Positions 1 to 13,887 of a DNA stretch of 64,000 nucleotides are shown here, piece by piece; position 1 is the stretch's first letter; each line of letters opens with the position of its first letter. The stretch is from Corylus avellana (Eukaryota; Streptophyta; Magnoliopsida; Fagales; Betulaceae), in NCBI RefSeq assembly GCF_901000735.1, contig NC_081551.1, positions 7,684,608 to 7,748,607 on the forward strand. Direction: 5' to 3'. A program made the position numbers and the translations under genes. The notes under the pieces are model-generated. The model saw only the letters and a list, made by a program, of their open reading frames with translations. It did no database searches and was not told where the DNA came from.

Positions 1-716
1 TTAGTTTAGTTTAGTTCTTTTTAGGTTTAGGTTTTATTTTCAATAATCATGTGGAGGTAAATTGTCAACTAAGGTTGAGGATGAAGCCCCACCGATGAAG
101 AACAACACACTTTCATGTAAGTCAATATTATCTGTTTTTATGGGTTTTAAGGTTTCAATTGTTTTGTTTAATTTAGTTATTGAGATTACTCTTGAATATC
201 TATTGTGATTCCCGCATACATGTGATGATTTAGGAGAGTTTCATTTAATTGTTTGCTTGGATCTTTATTAAAATAAAATTGGATATCTTTTGTGATTTGT
301 CTTACGGATACAATTGATGATTTGGTTTAATCAGGATATCTTTTGTGATTTGTGTAACGGATTGATACATTAGATGATTTAATTAATTTGTGAAGCATAG
401 TAAGGCATACATAGGATTTTATTTGTGTGAACTTCAAATTTATTGATGAACATGGAATGTGTTGTTCCGACTGGTGAGTGTGGATTCTACAACTTTAGTA
501 CTTTATCTTTTGATTATTTTTATTTTATTTGATTTATGTTTGTTTATTTTCAAAATAAAAAATCTCTAGGAACTAGGTTAAGATTTTAATTAGTTTAGAT
601 AAAAATTGTTTTCAAAAACATAATTCCCTGTGGATTCGACCTCGCACTTGCAAAAGTTATATTGCAAACAACTCGTGCACTTGTGAGTAACATTAAAACT
701 AACAACAGCTCATATA
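1..716. repeat. LTR-retrotransposon-like debris
   Basis: No gene is visible. Around 625-665 is a segment with CCCTGTGGATTCGACCTCGC followed by a phrase about 'TATATTGCAAAC', which I recognise from the 3' regions of plant Ty3/gypsy (Athila/Tat-type) elements. The rest is AT-rich, with loosely repeated 'gatatcttttgtgattt' phrases at about 285-355. No long open frame is present. The assignment rests on recalled sequence resemblance, not on ends or target-site duplications. Confidence 0.4.
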
Positions 717-2929
717 TGTAATACCCCAAGAAAACACCCGTTTTAAAAGCTTATAGATTTCTTACTAAAACGGTTAATGTTTCCATAAAACAAGGCTTTA
801 AACCAATAGACCTAAACATTTTTCCAAATAACTCAACTCCTTGAGACTTTTGGAAGCAAAAACCCAAAACCACCCTTACTAGTTGAGCACGTGCTAGGGG
901 ACCACCGAGTGTACGCTCTTGGCCTAGGTGCGAGCGCATGCTATGGGACTACAAAAGCACTAATTGACCAGTTTTCGAGCCATTGGGCAATACCCAAACG
1001 TATGTCTGAACCCTTTTACTCATTATGTAATAGTACCCAAACGCTCCCCTAACAGTACCCGAGTGCTCGCTGACGTTTCTGAAAAGCAATTTTAACCCAT
1101 TCTCCACATTTTCAAACGAAAGCACGCCATATGCCCCTATATAAGCCATGCTCTTCGATCCACAGCCTCCCCTAACCTCAGAAAAGCCCTAACCCTAGTG
1201 TGAGAAGTGACTTGGAGAGAGAAGGAAGAAAGCTTGGTGCTTTTACCATCTTCTAAGGTAATCTCCTTACCCATCCCTCATGCCTTTTTATTGTTGTTAC
1301 TAGTATTGCAAGTTTTAAAGATGCTTTGACAAGTCCTCACACCTATTTTCTTACAAGAACCAAAAATGTTTTGAAAGACTTTTAAACCCTTCTTTTATTG
1401 CTTTAAGTTTCATCATAATATGTTTTGTACCTGAATGTGCCTATTTAGAGCCTAGGGAGAGATCTACTAACCCATAGTTCAAGATAGAAGCCTAAAACAC
1501 AATTTGGAGTTGTAGTAACTTAAATAATTAACTAAGCTTAGATAGCTTAGTTAGAGGGTTAATTTGGACTTTGGGTCACTAGGAACATCTGGGAGGACAT
1601 TTTGGGAACTTCGAACTTTCTGACTGAACGTTCGCATCGGGGACCACGTGAATGTCCACATGCAAACAGTACATGAACGTTCATGTGGGGATTGGCCAGA
1701 TGTTCATTGACTTTTGGTTGATTAGTGGATAATGCTCGAATGTACGATGCAACCTTTAAATCGTTGGGTAAACAGTATGCAAACGTTCACCCTTATAGTA
1801 CCAAATGTTCGCTGCTTTTTAGAACTGCCCCTACAGCACTCACAGCTTTTCCGACCTATAAATATCCTCCCCCTCTAGACTGTTAAGCCCCATTTTCACC
1901 CTTGTGCCCTCTAAAACCCTTGTGTGAGTGTTTTTGTGAGTTCTTGGAGAAGAATGAGAGATTTCTTGGAGGCCTTACTTTAAAAAGGTAACCCTCTATG
2001 CTTCAGTTTTTTCTTTATTGTTTTTATATTGCTTTTCTAGTTAAGCTTAGCTGTTGGTTTGAACTTTCAGCTAGATTGTGTCTTTAATCTTGACCAAAGC
2101 TTGGTTTAGCATTTCATTCTCGTTGAGCGTATTTTCTTATGCATGAAGACATCGCTTTGGGATAGGAGGTGCTAGAAATCCTTTTAATAGCCTTAGGACC
2201 AGTTTGGGAGGTTTAGGAGGGTGTTTGGACCAAATGCGGTTCTACATGAACTTTCTGGTCGAACGTTCGGCCAAGAGACCGAATGCTTGCCCAAAAGTGC
2301 TCCAGGGGAACGCCACTTGGACCAGTAGTTCCATAACCCCTGTTTTCACGTCTTTGGTTCATTCTAGTTTGAACTTAGGAATAATATTAGGTTTTTCACA
2401 GATTGGGAGAACCCGGAACCCTTGGAGGACTTCTCAGAGGATTTGTACGACTCAAGTGAGTTCTAACTCACATAATGGTCGTCATTTATTTTTCCGCATT
2501 GCGCGACTATTTTGTGTACCAAACATGCATATTTACAACTTTCATGATATACACTTTGCTGCACCATGAACTCTATCATATGCGAAAAATATGCTACTTA
2601 ACAAGATAATGACAGTGAGACTTGTTAAAACATGCATGTAAAATACAGACAAGATTAATTGCATCGTATGGCATGGTACATCAGTATGTGTGGGATAATG
2701 GTCATGGGCTTACTATACATGTTAACTTTATAAGGTCAAATGTGTGTTATAGGGGCGTTGGATCCAATGTTTATTCGTGATCGGCGCAGCCATGCCTAAT
2801 GGTTGGTCACTACAGAACGTACATCACTAGTAGCGTGGACTACCCGAGGTCGGACTCGGTCAAGCTGCTAGTGTTATGGACAGTAGCGTACAATGGTAGG
2901 GCTACCGACATTGTATTACAGGTCCCTCG

Positions 2930-5900
2930 TGAAACACCCCAAGTTCTAGAGGTAGAACGATTGGGAGCAATTGTAACATATTTTTATTAAAAATTTATTA
3001 TTCCTACCTTATGTTCACTAGTCATTGGGCCAAATGTTCGAGTCTTTATCTACCAAGAGGCCCACCAGTACCCATGTCCTCAGTACTATGATATATAAAG
3101 CCATCTAAAAAGTTTATAGGGAAAATGGGTGAGTTCGACTACTCAGTAAGTAGCCACAACATCAAGATGCTATGAAACATGATATCCAGATTTTTATGCC
3201 ATAATCTTAGTCATGCACAACAATAATCTATACAGGATGACATGATTAACAATAAAGCAAGAATAGCTAGTTATAAAATGAGTAAGCACTTCCTTTTACT
3301 TTTCTTTCAAAATAATTGTTTTACCCTTTGACCCATAACCACAATTTTACCATGAGCAGCACACGTTGGCTTGTCCCGAATGACCTAGAGGCTCATCCTG
3401 TCGTCACAAGAGAGAGCTACCGCATTGGGAACTTCTCCTAGGTGAAGGTCACCCAGCCAATAGCACACACCTTCTCGTAACCATTCTACGGTGTGCTTGC
3501 CATGCTACCCATGTGATCTGATACCATTTGTGACTATAGCAGTGTCTCGTATTAAACATTTATAAATATGAATGAAAATACTATTTCACAACAAATTGTA
3601 GTATTTTAAGTTAGCTTTCCAATGCCGTTTGAATCACTTCAATCCGATATTTGAGCAGAAAGTTATGGTCAAAATACTGAGACGTGTGCAGAATCTGAAT
3701 TTGAATCAAATCTGAAATTTTATCCAATCTGATCTTTAATCCGATTTAACCTTTTCTTGGATTTGGTTAGACTTAACCACATCATCTAGGTCTTCTCAAA
3801 GTATGCTTTCTTCCAAACTTTGTATTTTTCCTTTTAAAGCTGTAGTTTTTCCTTATTGACCTACAAAACATTAAAAACACAAAATATTAAATAACGACAC
3901 AGTTAAAGGATTAGCTAATGTAAATAAATGGGTCCAAGTATGCAATATTTGGCACTTATCATGTAACATTTCATATGATCTTGTAAGCTCTTCTATAATG
4001 GCATAATATACCATGAAATTTTGTGAGTCTTTTCATTCATAATCCCAGTTATGCAAAACTCGTAAAAATGAGGTAATTGTAATATAAAAAATTCTTAAAC
4101 AATGACATATGATTGAATGAAACTTGTCATTAAAATATGAAAGGAGGTGCAATTGAAAATCATGCAAGTGGATTCTTTATAAAATCCCCAACATTTTTTC
4201 AAACATTTATAATAAAATCTATTGGGGTTTTAGTGTTATGTCCCCATACCTGGCATCGCGTGACCTTACTTTGATTCTGCATTCAACTCACAATTCCTAC
4301 AACAGAGGTAAAGAGTACCTTAGTTATCAATTCGTTTACAAGTTTCAATCCTGCATCACTTTAGTAGTTAAGGATCATATCTCTAATCTCTATCCCTCCA
4401 CTGTCTATCCTTAGTCAAAACATAAATCCATCATCAAATCATCATTTTTCTCCAACCAAGCCATCCATTAACTTACAATCAATAAAATCCAAAACATCAA
4501 GATAGTATTAATCGTACCGGGGCTTAATCACATTTCTCATAGGTCAACCAACACCAATTTTCATGCTTATAACATTGTATTGATAATTTGAAATCTAACA
4601 TGTAAGGTCTTAGATAGGTTACCTAATGTGTGTTAACCATCATTATTTTACCTAAATTCATAACCGAAACATCATCAATATATTAATTCCTTAAAATCAA
4701 AGAGTTGTCTAGTATGCATCAATCCAACTTTCGATAGTTAGAGCAAACTCAAGGCTTGTCCCAATTTTCGGCTAACAAAATAAGAACCCAAAAATTATCC
4801 TCCAATTACCCAATCACTTAACAACCCAAAAATCATTATTACCAAAGACTACAAATCAACACTCATTCGCAATTTAGTCCAACAAACCCACGAATTAATA
4901 ATATCCATCAATAGAAACACCCTTGAATCAAAATATGTTACCTATAAATCAATACAATTAACTAAGTTCATCCAAAATTTCTTCAAAATTAATCACAATG
5001 CTTGAGATTAAGAAATTACCTTGCAAAATCTTATGGGTTTCTTTATCCTTCCTCTTTCTCTTCTTCCTCTTTTGGCTAACAAAATAAGAACCCAAAAATT
5101 ATCCTCCAATTACCCAATCACTTAACAACCCAAAAATTATTATTACCAAAGACTACAAATCAACACTCATTCGCAATTTCGTCTAACAAACCCACAAATT
5201 AATAATGTCCATCAATAGAGACACCCTTGAATCAAAATATGTTACCTATAAATCAACACAATAAACTAAGCTCATCCAAAATTTCTTCAAAATTAATCAC
5301 AAGGATTGAGATTAAGAAATTACCTTGCAAAACCTTATAGGTTTCTCTATCCTTCCTCTTTCTCTTCTTCCTCTTCTTTCTATCTCTTCTTCCTCTTCTT
5401 TTTTTCTCTTTTCTTTCTCTTCGATGTTACGTTTTTTTTGCTTTCAGAAGAAGGGCAAGCCCCCTCCTTAAATAAGTCTTTGTTGGGGACTAGCTTGGTC
5501 CCCAAGTAGCTTATCATGCAAGGCCATGTGTCATCTTGAGCTTGATGATGTGTCAAGCTTTTAAAAAAAAACAACTCCGCATGCATTTACATTAGAAAGT
5601 GGTCATAAAAATATACAATTCATCATCAATGAACCTAAACCTTTTGACTACCACATACCCAAAGATTGTGGCCTATAAACATCATTAACCCATCCAATTA
5701 ATTCCCCAAATCGTATGTAATTTAACTACTTGACAGCTTGACCTATTAAACTTGGAAAAATCCTTACTCTTTCAATTAATTCCAAATGATACGAAATTTG
5801 GTTTTAAATTTTTCTCATTCAAAGACTCACAACATATCCAAAATTCATAGCAACCCAGAACTTTTTGGTACCTCAAAAATCCCTCGAAAATATGTGCCTC

Positions 5901-6242
5901 TGCTTGACTGAAATTCCTGTTTTGACACTTGCATCTTCTAAAATTTATAACTCCTTCTACAAGTGTCCAAAAATCATGAAACTACTTTTAAAATCTTCTT
6001 TTCTCATCAATATACAAGTTATTAAAACAGTTTTGTTTAAGGTCACTTATTGAATTTCGGCGTCCAAAATAATGTGACTTTTCTTTCAATAACCCACTAA
6101 ATTTCTAACTAGCAATCTCCATCATCTTTCACATTAAGTCTATTTACCTAACTCCATATAAATCTTAATAAAATTATAAATCCTCCTTATCCTTGATATT
6201 AAGATCACCTTTATTCTAGGGTACAAATTTCGGGGTATTATA
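2930..6242. mobile_element. Solo-LTR-like insertion with 5-bp TSD
   Basis: The insertion begins TGAAACACCCC at 2930 and ends GGGGTATTATA at 6242, imperfect inverted ends of the TGTAACACCCC type found in plant gypsy LTRs. It is flanked by CCTCG on both sides (2925-2929 and 6243-6247), the 5-bp duplication expected of LTR retrotransposons. The host sequence resumes after it ('ctcgggatagc'), matching the uninterrupted sibling at about 7566-7580. There is no coding content. A segment near 3610-3690 ('ttagctttccaatgcc...') also resembles plant gypsy LTR sequence. At 3.3 kb with no internal region it is best read as a solo LTR. Confidence 0.65.
4771..5378. repeat. 304-bp tandem duplication inside the nested LTR
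   Basis: The segment starting 'gctaacaaaataagaaccca' at 4771 is repeated from 5075, an offset of 304 bp. The second copy runs on into a CT-rich tract near 5345-5430. The copies differ by only a few bases, so the duplication is younger than the surrounding decayed sequence. Confidence 0.85.
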
Positions 6243-8119
6243 CCTCGGGATAGCGCCAACCCTGCTAAAAATGGTAATATATCGGGTAAACTATACTATT
6301 GAACTATCACTGATTCTCATGATTATATCATGTATTATATCTATATTGCATTTATGGATAATTGTCATAGCTAAAATGTTACATACTTTACCAAGCGATG
6401 TTCATCACTAAATGGCATGAGTATTGTGTGCATTATTATTCCTAAGTCTTTGGACTTACCCCTTTATTTTTTCCCATCCATTATGTGTAATTGTGCGGTT
6501 TAGCTAGCGTAGAGGAGGATGCCTTCCGATAGAATAATGGTGGTTGCCCAAGACCTGATCCAAGTCATTTTTGAGGATATGGACTTGGTATGGCTGAAGT
6601 CCATGTGGGACGATGGAGGAACCATTTAGGCGGAGATGATTGAGATTGATATCATACTAGCACTTATTAAGATTGGGAGTTGATTCTGTTATCTTATTTC
6701 CAAACAATTATGGTTGTAATACATTTTGATGACTAGTCTATGACCAGTACATTTTGGAAGATCTATCTATGTTATGGTGCTTATCTTTACTCTGGTGATT
6801 TTAATTATGGCATTTAGTATTGCTTTCTATTCATGTAGTTAAAGTTTTCCATTGTATTCTCTCGTTTATAAGAGGTTAAGATCCCTAAGTTTTGTCTAGA
6901 GAGGGATAAGGCTGGGAGACAAACCATGGGGTCAATTGTCAGTTAATTGATTTCTACGGAGCATTACAGAGGTTTCTGGCTAAGAGTCTTAACTCTCTGG
7001 CCAAACACTCGCCCAGAGAGCAAGGCAATTGCCCCTTAGCCCAAATATGTGATACTAGGGTTAACAACTCTTTTCATTAAATGGAACCTCGTAGACTTCC
7101 CTAGTACTGCTTATAACGATGGGTCACATTTCGTTATAGCAGGGATTCGTGATGTCGGAGGACTCAAGCGAGCGCATGAGGTAAGTAAACACTTACGATC
7201 ACTTTTCTTAAAAATGTGCGATATGTTAGCTGACTGAGTACGTGTATGATATGAGCATGCCTATATTTTGTACATCTTGGTAACTTCTTTAATAACTGGT
7301 TGATAAGATGCATTGTATGACATGATACTCCGGTACGTGCGGTATAATGGCCATAAGCTTGCTATATAGACTTGATTCTATGGTCAAACATGTATGGATG
7401 TGATATATGGTTATTTTGTAACCGGCGCAGCCCTAATGGGCAGGTCACTATAGGACGTACATTATTAGTAGCGTGGGCTACCTGAGGTCGGACTCGGTCG
7501 TGCTGCTAGTGTTATGGACGGTAGCGTACAATGGTCGGGGCACCAGGATTGTATTACAGGTCTCTCGGGATAGCACTAACCCTACTGAGAATAGATAATA
7601 TCTCAGGTAGGCCGTATATGATAGTTATAACCTATAATAACATTATTTTCCTGCATTAAAAATACTTAGGCGATTGCCACTAGAAGTACACTATCATTTA
7701 CCAACCAAACCATACTTTTATGGTGTATTAACAAAGACAACACATCTTTCAAATGCTTACCAAAACTGCATGTTTATTCTTGCTTAATGATAACTGGCTC
7801 ATGTCGTACGCAATTATGGGGTTTACTTACTAAGTCTTTAAACTTATGCGGTTATTACATCTTGTAAGAAACCTGTTTCTAGTACCAAGGAGTGGCACGG
7901 TTGCCACCAGAGACTTTGCTTAAGAAAGATCTTCACACTGTTGTCAGGTTTGCTGAAGTTATTATTAGTTGCATTGTGTTAATGTATTGAGGATTATACT
8001 TGTTCCTTTAATGATAAATAGACTTCTCAGATTTATTTCACATTACTACGCATTAGCTAAACTGGAGTAATTGCTAGTAATCTACCAGACTGGTCAAGGC
8101 CAGATTTGGCAGCGTTACA

Positions 8120-8896
8120 TATACTTACACAAGAATCCTTTATATAGGCATGTAAATCCAAGTAAAGGTAGAATTAGCCTACTTTGTCAAAGTAGGACTT
8201 CCAAAGTCTAGTCTTCATCCACTCGTATACCTGACCAAGGCGGGAATTGGATTAGACCCCGGGGATATCCTTACTCCAGATAAGGGATAGTGTGTGCCTG
8301 TAAACAAACACCGTTCTTCTGCTTCGAATCCAACTAGAGATTCGCCAGCGACAACCAGACTTCACCGACGACAACCATTGAGGCAACAATAGAGCCTACC
8401 GACAACCATAACGATGTCAAAACCCAACAAAAGGTAACACCGCAACACCATGGTAGCCTTCACAACTTTGTTTGTTAATTGCTGCTTTTATTTTGTTGTC
8501 GCCCAGCTTGGATTTGGTTTGATCTTTTAGGGGAGATTTTTGTAACTAGAACTGTGTTGGTACCTCTCTTTTCTACAGTCCTTAATTCGGGATCTAACAA
8601 TGCTTTTATCACTTCAGCCTCCTTTTAGTGTTTGTTGTTATTTTCAAGTGGGAATTCAAATATGTTTGCCTTAATTTGTACTCTTTTTACTTTTGTAACT
8701 GCTTTATGTGACCCTATTGAGAGGACAAAGACACTTGTTTGTACCATTTCCTACTGTTTGTACGTATTTTTGTTCATTTTGAGTTTATTGTCAAGAAGCC
8801 CACCCCTATTTCAGTTTTTTGTTTTTTAGGGATCTCCCATTCTCTCTTTGAATCAAAGATCGAAAAGAGTTCCTTATTTAACTATATGTGTGTTAC

Positions 8897-8927
<31 letters not shown>

Positions 8928-9241
8928 AAACTTTTATAAGCCTACCATTTGTCACAGTAAAATACGCATCACTGAAACTTCTGTCTTCATTGGGGAGTGC
9001 GATGCTATGGCACTTGTCGTTCTCGTTCGTCGTTCTGATCGAAGTAGCAACTAGTTAAGTACACCTTTCCATAGGCCGCACTCCGCACCAGCCAACCCAA
9101 CCCTTATGTTATGTAGCATTCCTTTTCCCCTACCTATACTAACAAACAGACAAAACTCTCTCTCTCTGTGTTTCCTTTTCTCCCCATTTTCAATTCTGTT
9201 TCTACTCTTTGAAAACACCAGTCTCCTTGAGCCTTCCCTTA
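8120..9241. other. Spacer upstream of the BCKDH E1 alpha gene
   Basis: No gene is visible. Positions 8590-8850 resemble a segment downstream of the gene (about 14800-15010). An AT dinucleotide run lies at about 8897-8922. The last 150 bases, CT-rich at 9120-9190, are the likely 5' UTR and promoter-proximal region. I see no convincing TATA box. Confidence 0.6.
8897..8922. repeat. (AT)n microsatellite
   Basis: An uninterrupted alternating AT tract of about 26 bp in the spacer upstream of the BCKDH E1 alpha gene. Confidence 0.9.
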
Positions 9242-12200
9242 ATGGCTCTCTGTCTAAAAACATCAAGAATTAGTATCCATTGTCTCAAATCCAAAATGGG
9301 TCTGCTGAGCATGATCAAACAAGATTCTTGTTTGAGTTCTTTAACTCATCCTCAAAAACCTCCATTTCCAACTCGCAATGCTCAAAATTTCAGAGACCCA
9401 GATGCAAATTTCCGAATGTCAGCGACCCTTTTCTCCGCTCGTCGTTTGAAGTCTGTCAAAGCTGAAAAACAATTCTGTTCTCTCGATAATGTTGATCATA
9501 ATCAGGTACATCCTGCATGCGAACTTTTATATTTTTAAAATTTATTTATTTGTTTTTGGGGTGACTCAGGGTCAGTCTTTTATAAGCTCTAACATGTGAT
9601 TCTATCTTATTTTTATATTCATTTCTCCCTTTTCCTCTTTCTCTCCACATGGGTGCTTTTGAGAATATAAAAGAATAAAGATAGAAGAAAAATTATATTT
9701 AAATAGAATAGGGTAAGATTTAGAGGGTTTATTGTGTGTTGCTTTTAAAAAGTTGCTAGCTAAGCCTAAAAATGTAAGTTTTTTAGCCAAATTTTAACTA
9801 AAAAATAGAGAGTTTAATGGGAATACTATTTGATGCACTAATTTTAAATTCTGATAATATCCATTTCATTTCAAATACTTTTTGATATCCTAATTTAAAA
9901 TCCTGATAATATCTATTTCATTTGAAATCGAGAGAAGAGAATCCAAATAGAGAATCCCCTAATCCTTGCAATAGTGGGGTTGCATTTTGATCATCATTTA
10001 TGCTTCTGTTTATTATTTAGTAAGCTTCACTAAAAGTTCCTGATTAAAATTTATATCCAAAGGAATGTCTTGGGCTCACTCTTTGGCTAAAAAGATTGCC
10101 TTAGGTTTAGCTCATGAATTGGAGGAACACAATATCACTGGTTATGTTTGAAGTATATGAAACTATATTTTCTGTAACTTCTGAGAATTTTTTATTTAAT
10201 CAGTCGTGCTTTATTAAATTATTCACAACTAAAACTTGCTCCTGATTGTATGTTCTTCAGTGGCATAATCGCCACTATTATTAGTTGAGCTGGAGCACAC
10301 CTTTCTGATCAAGCCTATCATTGTAAGCTATGTTCCCTTGACAGGGCTATCTTTATCATTTTTCTAAATGTGGGGTTCATTACTTCCCCCCAAAAAATAA
10401 TGTTAATGTCTAGGTAAAAGATAACCTTCTATCATATTCACTTTTGGAAACGCAAAGATAATGTTTGTTAACTTGACTTCTTCATTTCTCCTGCGTTGGG
10501 CTTCCATCACTATCGGTCTCAGGGTTCAAGAAAGCTGTCTTTATGGTGAGTGCAAAGTGAATTTTCAGTGCTAGTAAAAATATATTGTATACTAATTTCA
10601 TTGTGAAATCATTCCGTAAAAGTAGGAGTGTGTTATGAAATTGAAATTTTCTTGTTCACTTGACAGACTTGTGCCATGGCATGACAAAAGTTCATATTAT
10701 TATTTGATGTGCATGTAAATTTGAGTCTTTCTGGAAGAAAATGGATAAAGAATGACTACTAATCATTGCCATAATTGCTGTAATATTTGAAGGGACAGCA
10801 TGTAGCTATTTAATTTTCTTTGTGAACATTCTTGGAATGATTATCAAGTGAGAGCTGTACCACTTGCTGTTCATTAGAATTAAATAAGTGGCAATTGGGA
10901 ATGCTGAATATGGGTATAGATGGCTGGCCCAAGTATCATAGATTACAATATTTTATCAAGGAAGGTCAAAATTTAGAACAGACTTCACAAGATACTCTGC
11001 AAGGCAGAAGTTTTTTCTGAAGTTGCTTTGGAAAGTACCCTCAAATGTACACACAATCAAATCATGCATTTTTTTTTTCTTTTATTTTTCTTTCCTTGGT
11101 CTAAATTACACTTGTGTGTGTGTGTGTCCGTGAATGGGTGGGTTGGTGTGTGTTTCATGAGTTTGTGTCTTCTTATATCTGTACTCATTGAAGGTCCCTT
11201 TTGTGGCAGGTCTTAGATTTACCAGGAGGAAAGGTTGTGCTCACTCCTGAGATGAGGTTCATATCTGAATCCCCTGAAGAGAGGGCACAATGCTACCGGG
11301 TCCTTGATAATGATGGGCAGCTGATTATGTGCAGCAATTTTAAAAAGGTATTCCACCTTTACATATTCTCCTAATGAAGTCATTCTATTCTCTTCACACT
11401 TTTCTCTGTCGAAATAAATCCAACACAAGACTTTTATGTGCTAATAGGTCGGTGAGGAAATTGCTGTAAAAATGTACACTGACATGGTTACGCTGCAAAC
11501 CATGGATGCTGTTTTCTATGAAGCACAAAGGCAAGGAAGAATTTCCTTTTATGCAACCACAATTGGAGAAGAGGCTATTAACATTGCATCGGCAGCAGCA
11601 CTCACCACTGATGACCTTGTCTTCCCTCAGGTTACAAGCACATACATAGACATATGTACTTCTTTCACTATTCTTCTAATTGGCATATATTCATCAGAAT
11701 TTCCATTCCCCTAGACATGAGCTGCATTGAGAATGATGCAAGAAGAAAAATTCTTATGCCATGCAGTATAGGGAACCAGGGGTTCTATTATGGCGTGGTT
11801 TCACACTACAAGAATTTGCAAACCAGTGTTTTGGAAACAAAGCTGATTATGGAAAAGGCAGGCAGATGCCTATCCATTATGGGTCTAACAAGCTCAACTA
11901 CTTCACTGTATCAGCAACGATTGCGTAAGATATAAACTGTATACATGGTTGTTTTTTCACGAACTGGGGCAGAGCTAGAAATTCATGATTGGAGGGGAGG
12001 GGGGGGATGGCCGCTCCAACCATGTATGCAGCTCTGCTCTTGTTCACTTAGAACCCTTCTACACTATTTATGAAGAAATTGACAGCCATGAATTGAATTT
12101 CCTTCTATTTTGCAGTACACAACTTCCCCATGCAGTGGGTGCTGCATATTCTTTGAAGATGGACAGAAGAAACGCATGTGTAATCACTTATTTTGGTGAT

Positions 12201-13803
12201 GGTGGCTCAAGCGAGGTGAAGATGTTATTACCATATAACTTAAGAGAAACCTTTTTTCTTTATGACTGGGCAGTTTGGACAGTATAATAAATGAAGCAAT
12301 TGCATTTATCAGGCAATTCTTTTTATCTGCCTACTGTAATCAATTTTGGCTTTGACACCTTATTCTAGGTAATGATTTCAAATATTTTTGCCATGACTTC
12401 ATTCTAGAAGATCAAAGAATAGACACTGCTCTCAAGGCCATGACCTTATTAGCTGTCCAGGGGACCTATGAGTTCACTGACTCTGGCTTTTGATTGTTTA
12501 TTTTGTGGTTACATCAAATAACTTCAGGGAGATTTCCATGCTGCTTTGAATTTTGCGGCTGTTATGGAGGTCCCGGCTATATTTTTCTGCCGGAACAATG
12601 GCTGGGCCATTAGTACCCCTACTTCAGACCAGTTCCGAAGTACTCTTCCCTCTCATTGTGCCCTCTTATACCTTGAAATTCCATTAGAGAATCTTTTTAA
12701 ATCCAGATACTAATCTGTTTGTGGTATTCTTTCATCGGCAGGTGACGGTGTTGTTGTTAGAGGCCGTGGTTATGGAGTTCGAAGCATTCGAGTAGATGGT
12801 AATGATGCTCTGGCCATTTATAGTGCGGTTCATGCTGCACGTGAAATGGCAATTAGTGAACACAGGCCAATCTTGATTGAGGTAAATTAATTATCATTTT
12901 TGTCGATTCATAGGACCTCTAAAAGGTTTAATCCTAAAACTAGATATCTCACATTCTGATGTTCAGTTCTATCTGTTTTGTTGACAGGCCATTACATATC
13001 GTGTGGGGCATCACTCCACTTCCGATGATTCCACCAAGTACCGTCCAGTTGATGAGATTGAATGGTGGAGATCGGCACGAGACCCAGTAGCTAGATTTAG
13101 AAAATGGATTGAAAGCAATGGTTGGTGGTGCAGTGAGGCTGAGTCAGAGCTAAGAAACAATGTGAGGGAGCAGGTAAAAATTATAGTGTCTTTAGACGAC
13201 ATTTCAAGGACCACAACTTTTTTGAGACTCACCATCATTTTTAGTTTCTCATGCCTTCTCAAATTAGAAATTTTTACCAGCAAGTGGTACCTATAGGAAG
13301 GAAGCAGCAAACGCTTGATTTACCTAAGAAGCTAGGAATGAGTATTGTGGTGGTCAAAACAGAAGTGTTCTGTTTGAGATTTAAAGCAAAGTGTTAGAAT
13401 TACTGTTCAATTAAAAAGGAAAAGAAAAAAATAAAGAAAATATAAGGATAATGAAAAAGAGAGAAGGAAAAAAAAAAGCTTTATAACTTGTGTTCTCAAA
13501 GTTCATAAGCCATTACAGTTACAACCCAGAACAAAAAATTACATTACAGTCAGCAACTCCTGGTCTTGGGGACCATTGTTAAATTGTGTAATACATTTTT
13601 TTGCAAGCTTCTAACGCACGATACTTTTCATACAGCTATTACATGCAATTCAAGTGGCAGAAAAAATTGAGAAACCCCCACTTGCCGAGCTTTTCATGGA
13701 TGTTTATGATGTTCCCCCATCAAATCTTTGTGAGCAGGAGAAATTGCTGGGAGAGACTGTTAGAAGGAACCCACAGTATTACCCACCCGATGTTTCTCTT
13801 TAG
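9242..13803 (+). CDS. BCKDHA: 2-oxoisovalerate dehydrogenase E1 alpha subunit, mitochondrial
   Basis: This is the E1 alpha subunit of the branched-chain 2-oxoacid dehydrogenase complex in the mitochondrial matrix. With E1 beta it decarboxylates the 2-oxoacids of Leu, Ile and Val using thiamine diphosphate. Nine exons join in frame across GT-AG introns: 9242-9505, 11210-11347, 11448-11630, 11767-11924, 12116-12215, 12528-12639, 12742-12881, 12988-13173 and 13636-13803. They give 482 residues, close to the roughly 470 of Arabidopsis homologues. Exon 1 encodes a Ser/Lys/Arg-rich presequence. The thiamine diphosphate motif runs from GDGGSSE (275-281) to CRNNGW (302-307), the usual 29-30 residue spacing. 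The conserved phosphorylation-loop motif [12 protein letters not shown] starts near residue 373. The start is the first ATG in frame with the presequence. No frameshift or missing key residue is seen, so the gene looks intact. The E1 beta and E2 genes are not in this window. Confidence 0.95.
9506..11209 (+). other. BCKDH E1 alpha intron 1
   Basis: This 1.7 kb intron is bounded by GT at 9506 and AG at 11208-11209. It contains MITE-like AT-rich sequence at about 9640-9960, with 'aatatttaaatagaata' and 'gatatc...aaattctgataatatc' phrases repeated in tandem (about 9825-9870 and 9885-9930). A TG run lies at 11112-11128 near the acceptor. No second gene is seen in it. Confidence 0.7.
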
Positions 13804-13887
13804 ATTAATATAAATGTGCATGTATAGGCAGCTAAGTTCATTCATAAAAGCTTGGACTTGTTTTCTAGCATCTGTTTTTCTATTAAC

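Larger units (their letters stand above)
717..8119 (+). mobile_element. Old LTR-like gypsy unit, interrupted by a nested LTR
   Basis: The unit opens with TGTAATACCCC at 717 and may close with GCGTTACA at 8119. TATA flanks both sides (713-716 and 8120-8123), a 4-bp match that is only weak support. Inside are diverged direct repeats. Two promoter-like blocks with TATA boxes lie near 1137 and 1856. A block at about 2190-2930 that resumes at 6248-6620 resembles a second at about 6890-7980; both contain 'gtagcgtacaatggt' and 'ttgtattacaggtc' phrases. After removing the 2930-6242 insertion the unit is about 4.1 kb. No gag or pol reading frame is seen. It could be a solo LTR of a Tekay-like chromovirus, or several LTR fragments. 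Confidence 0.4.

Noticed and set aside
1..36. TTTAG-like repeats at the window start, suggesting telomeric sequence
   Set aside because: The units are TTTAG and TTTAGG in a short irregular run, not an array of TTTAGGG.
2204..2569. 121-residue plus-strand frame
   Set aside because: It lies inside repeated LTR-like sequence, has no recognisable domain, and the related block at about 6960-7240 does not preserve the frame.
5306..5586. Ser/Phe-rich and Lys/Arg-rich frames around a CT tract
   Set aside because: They are low-complexity translation of a pyrimidine tract within the solo-LTR-like element.
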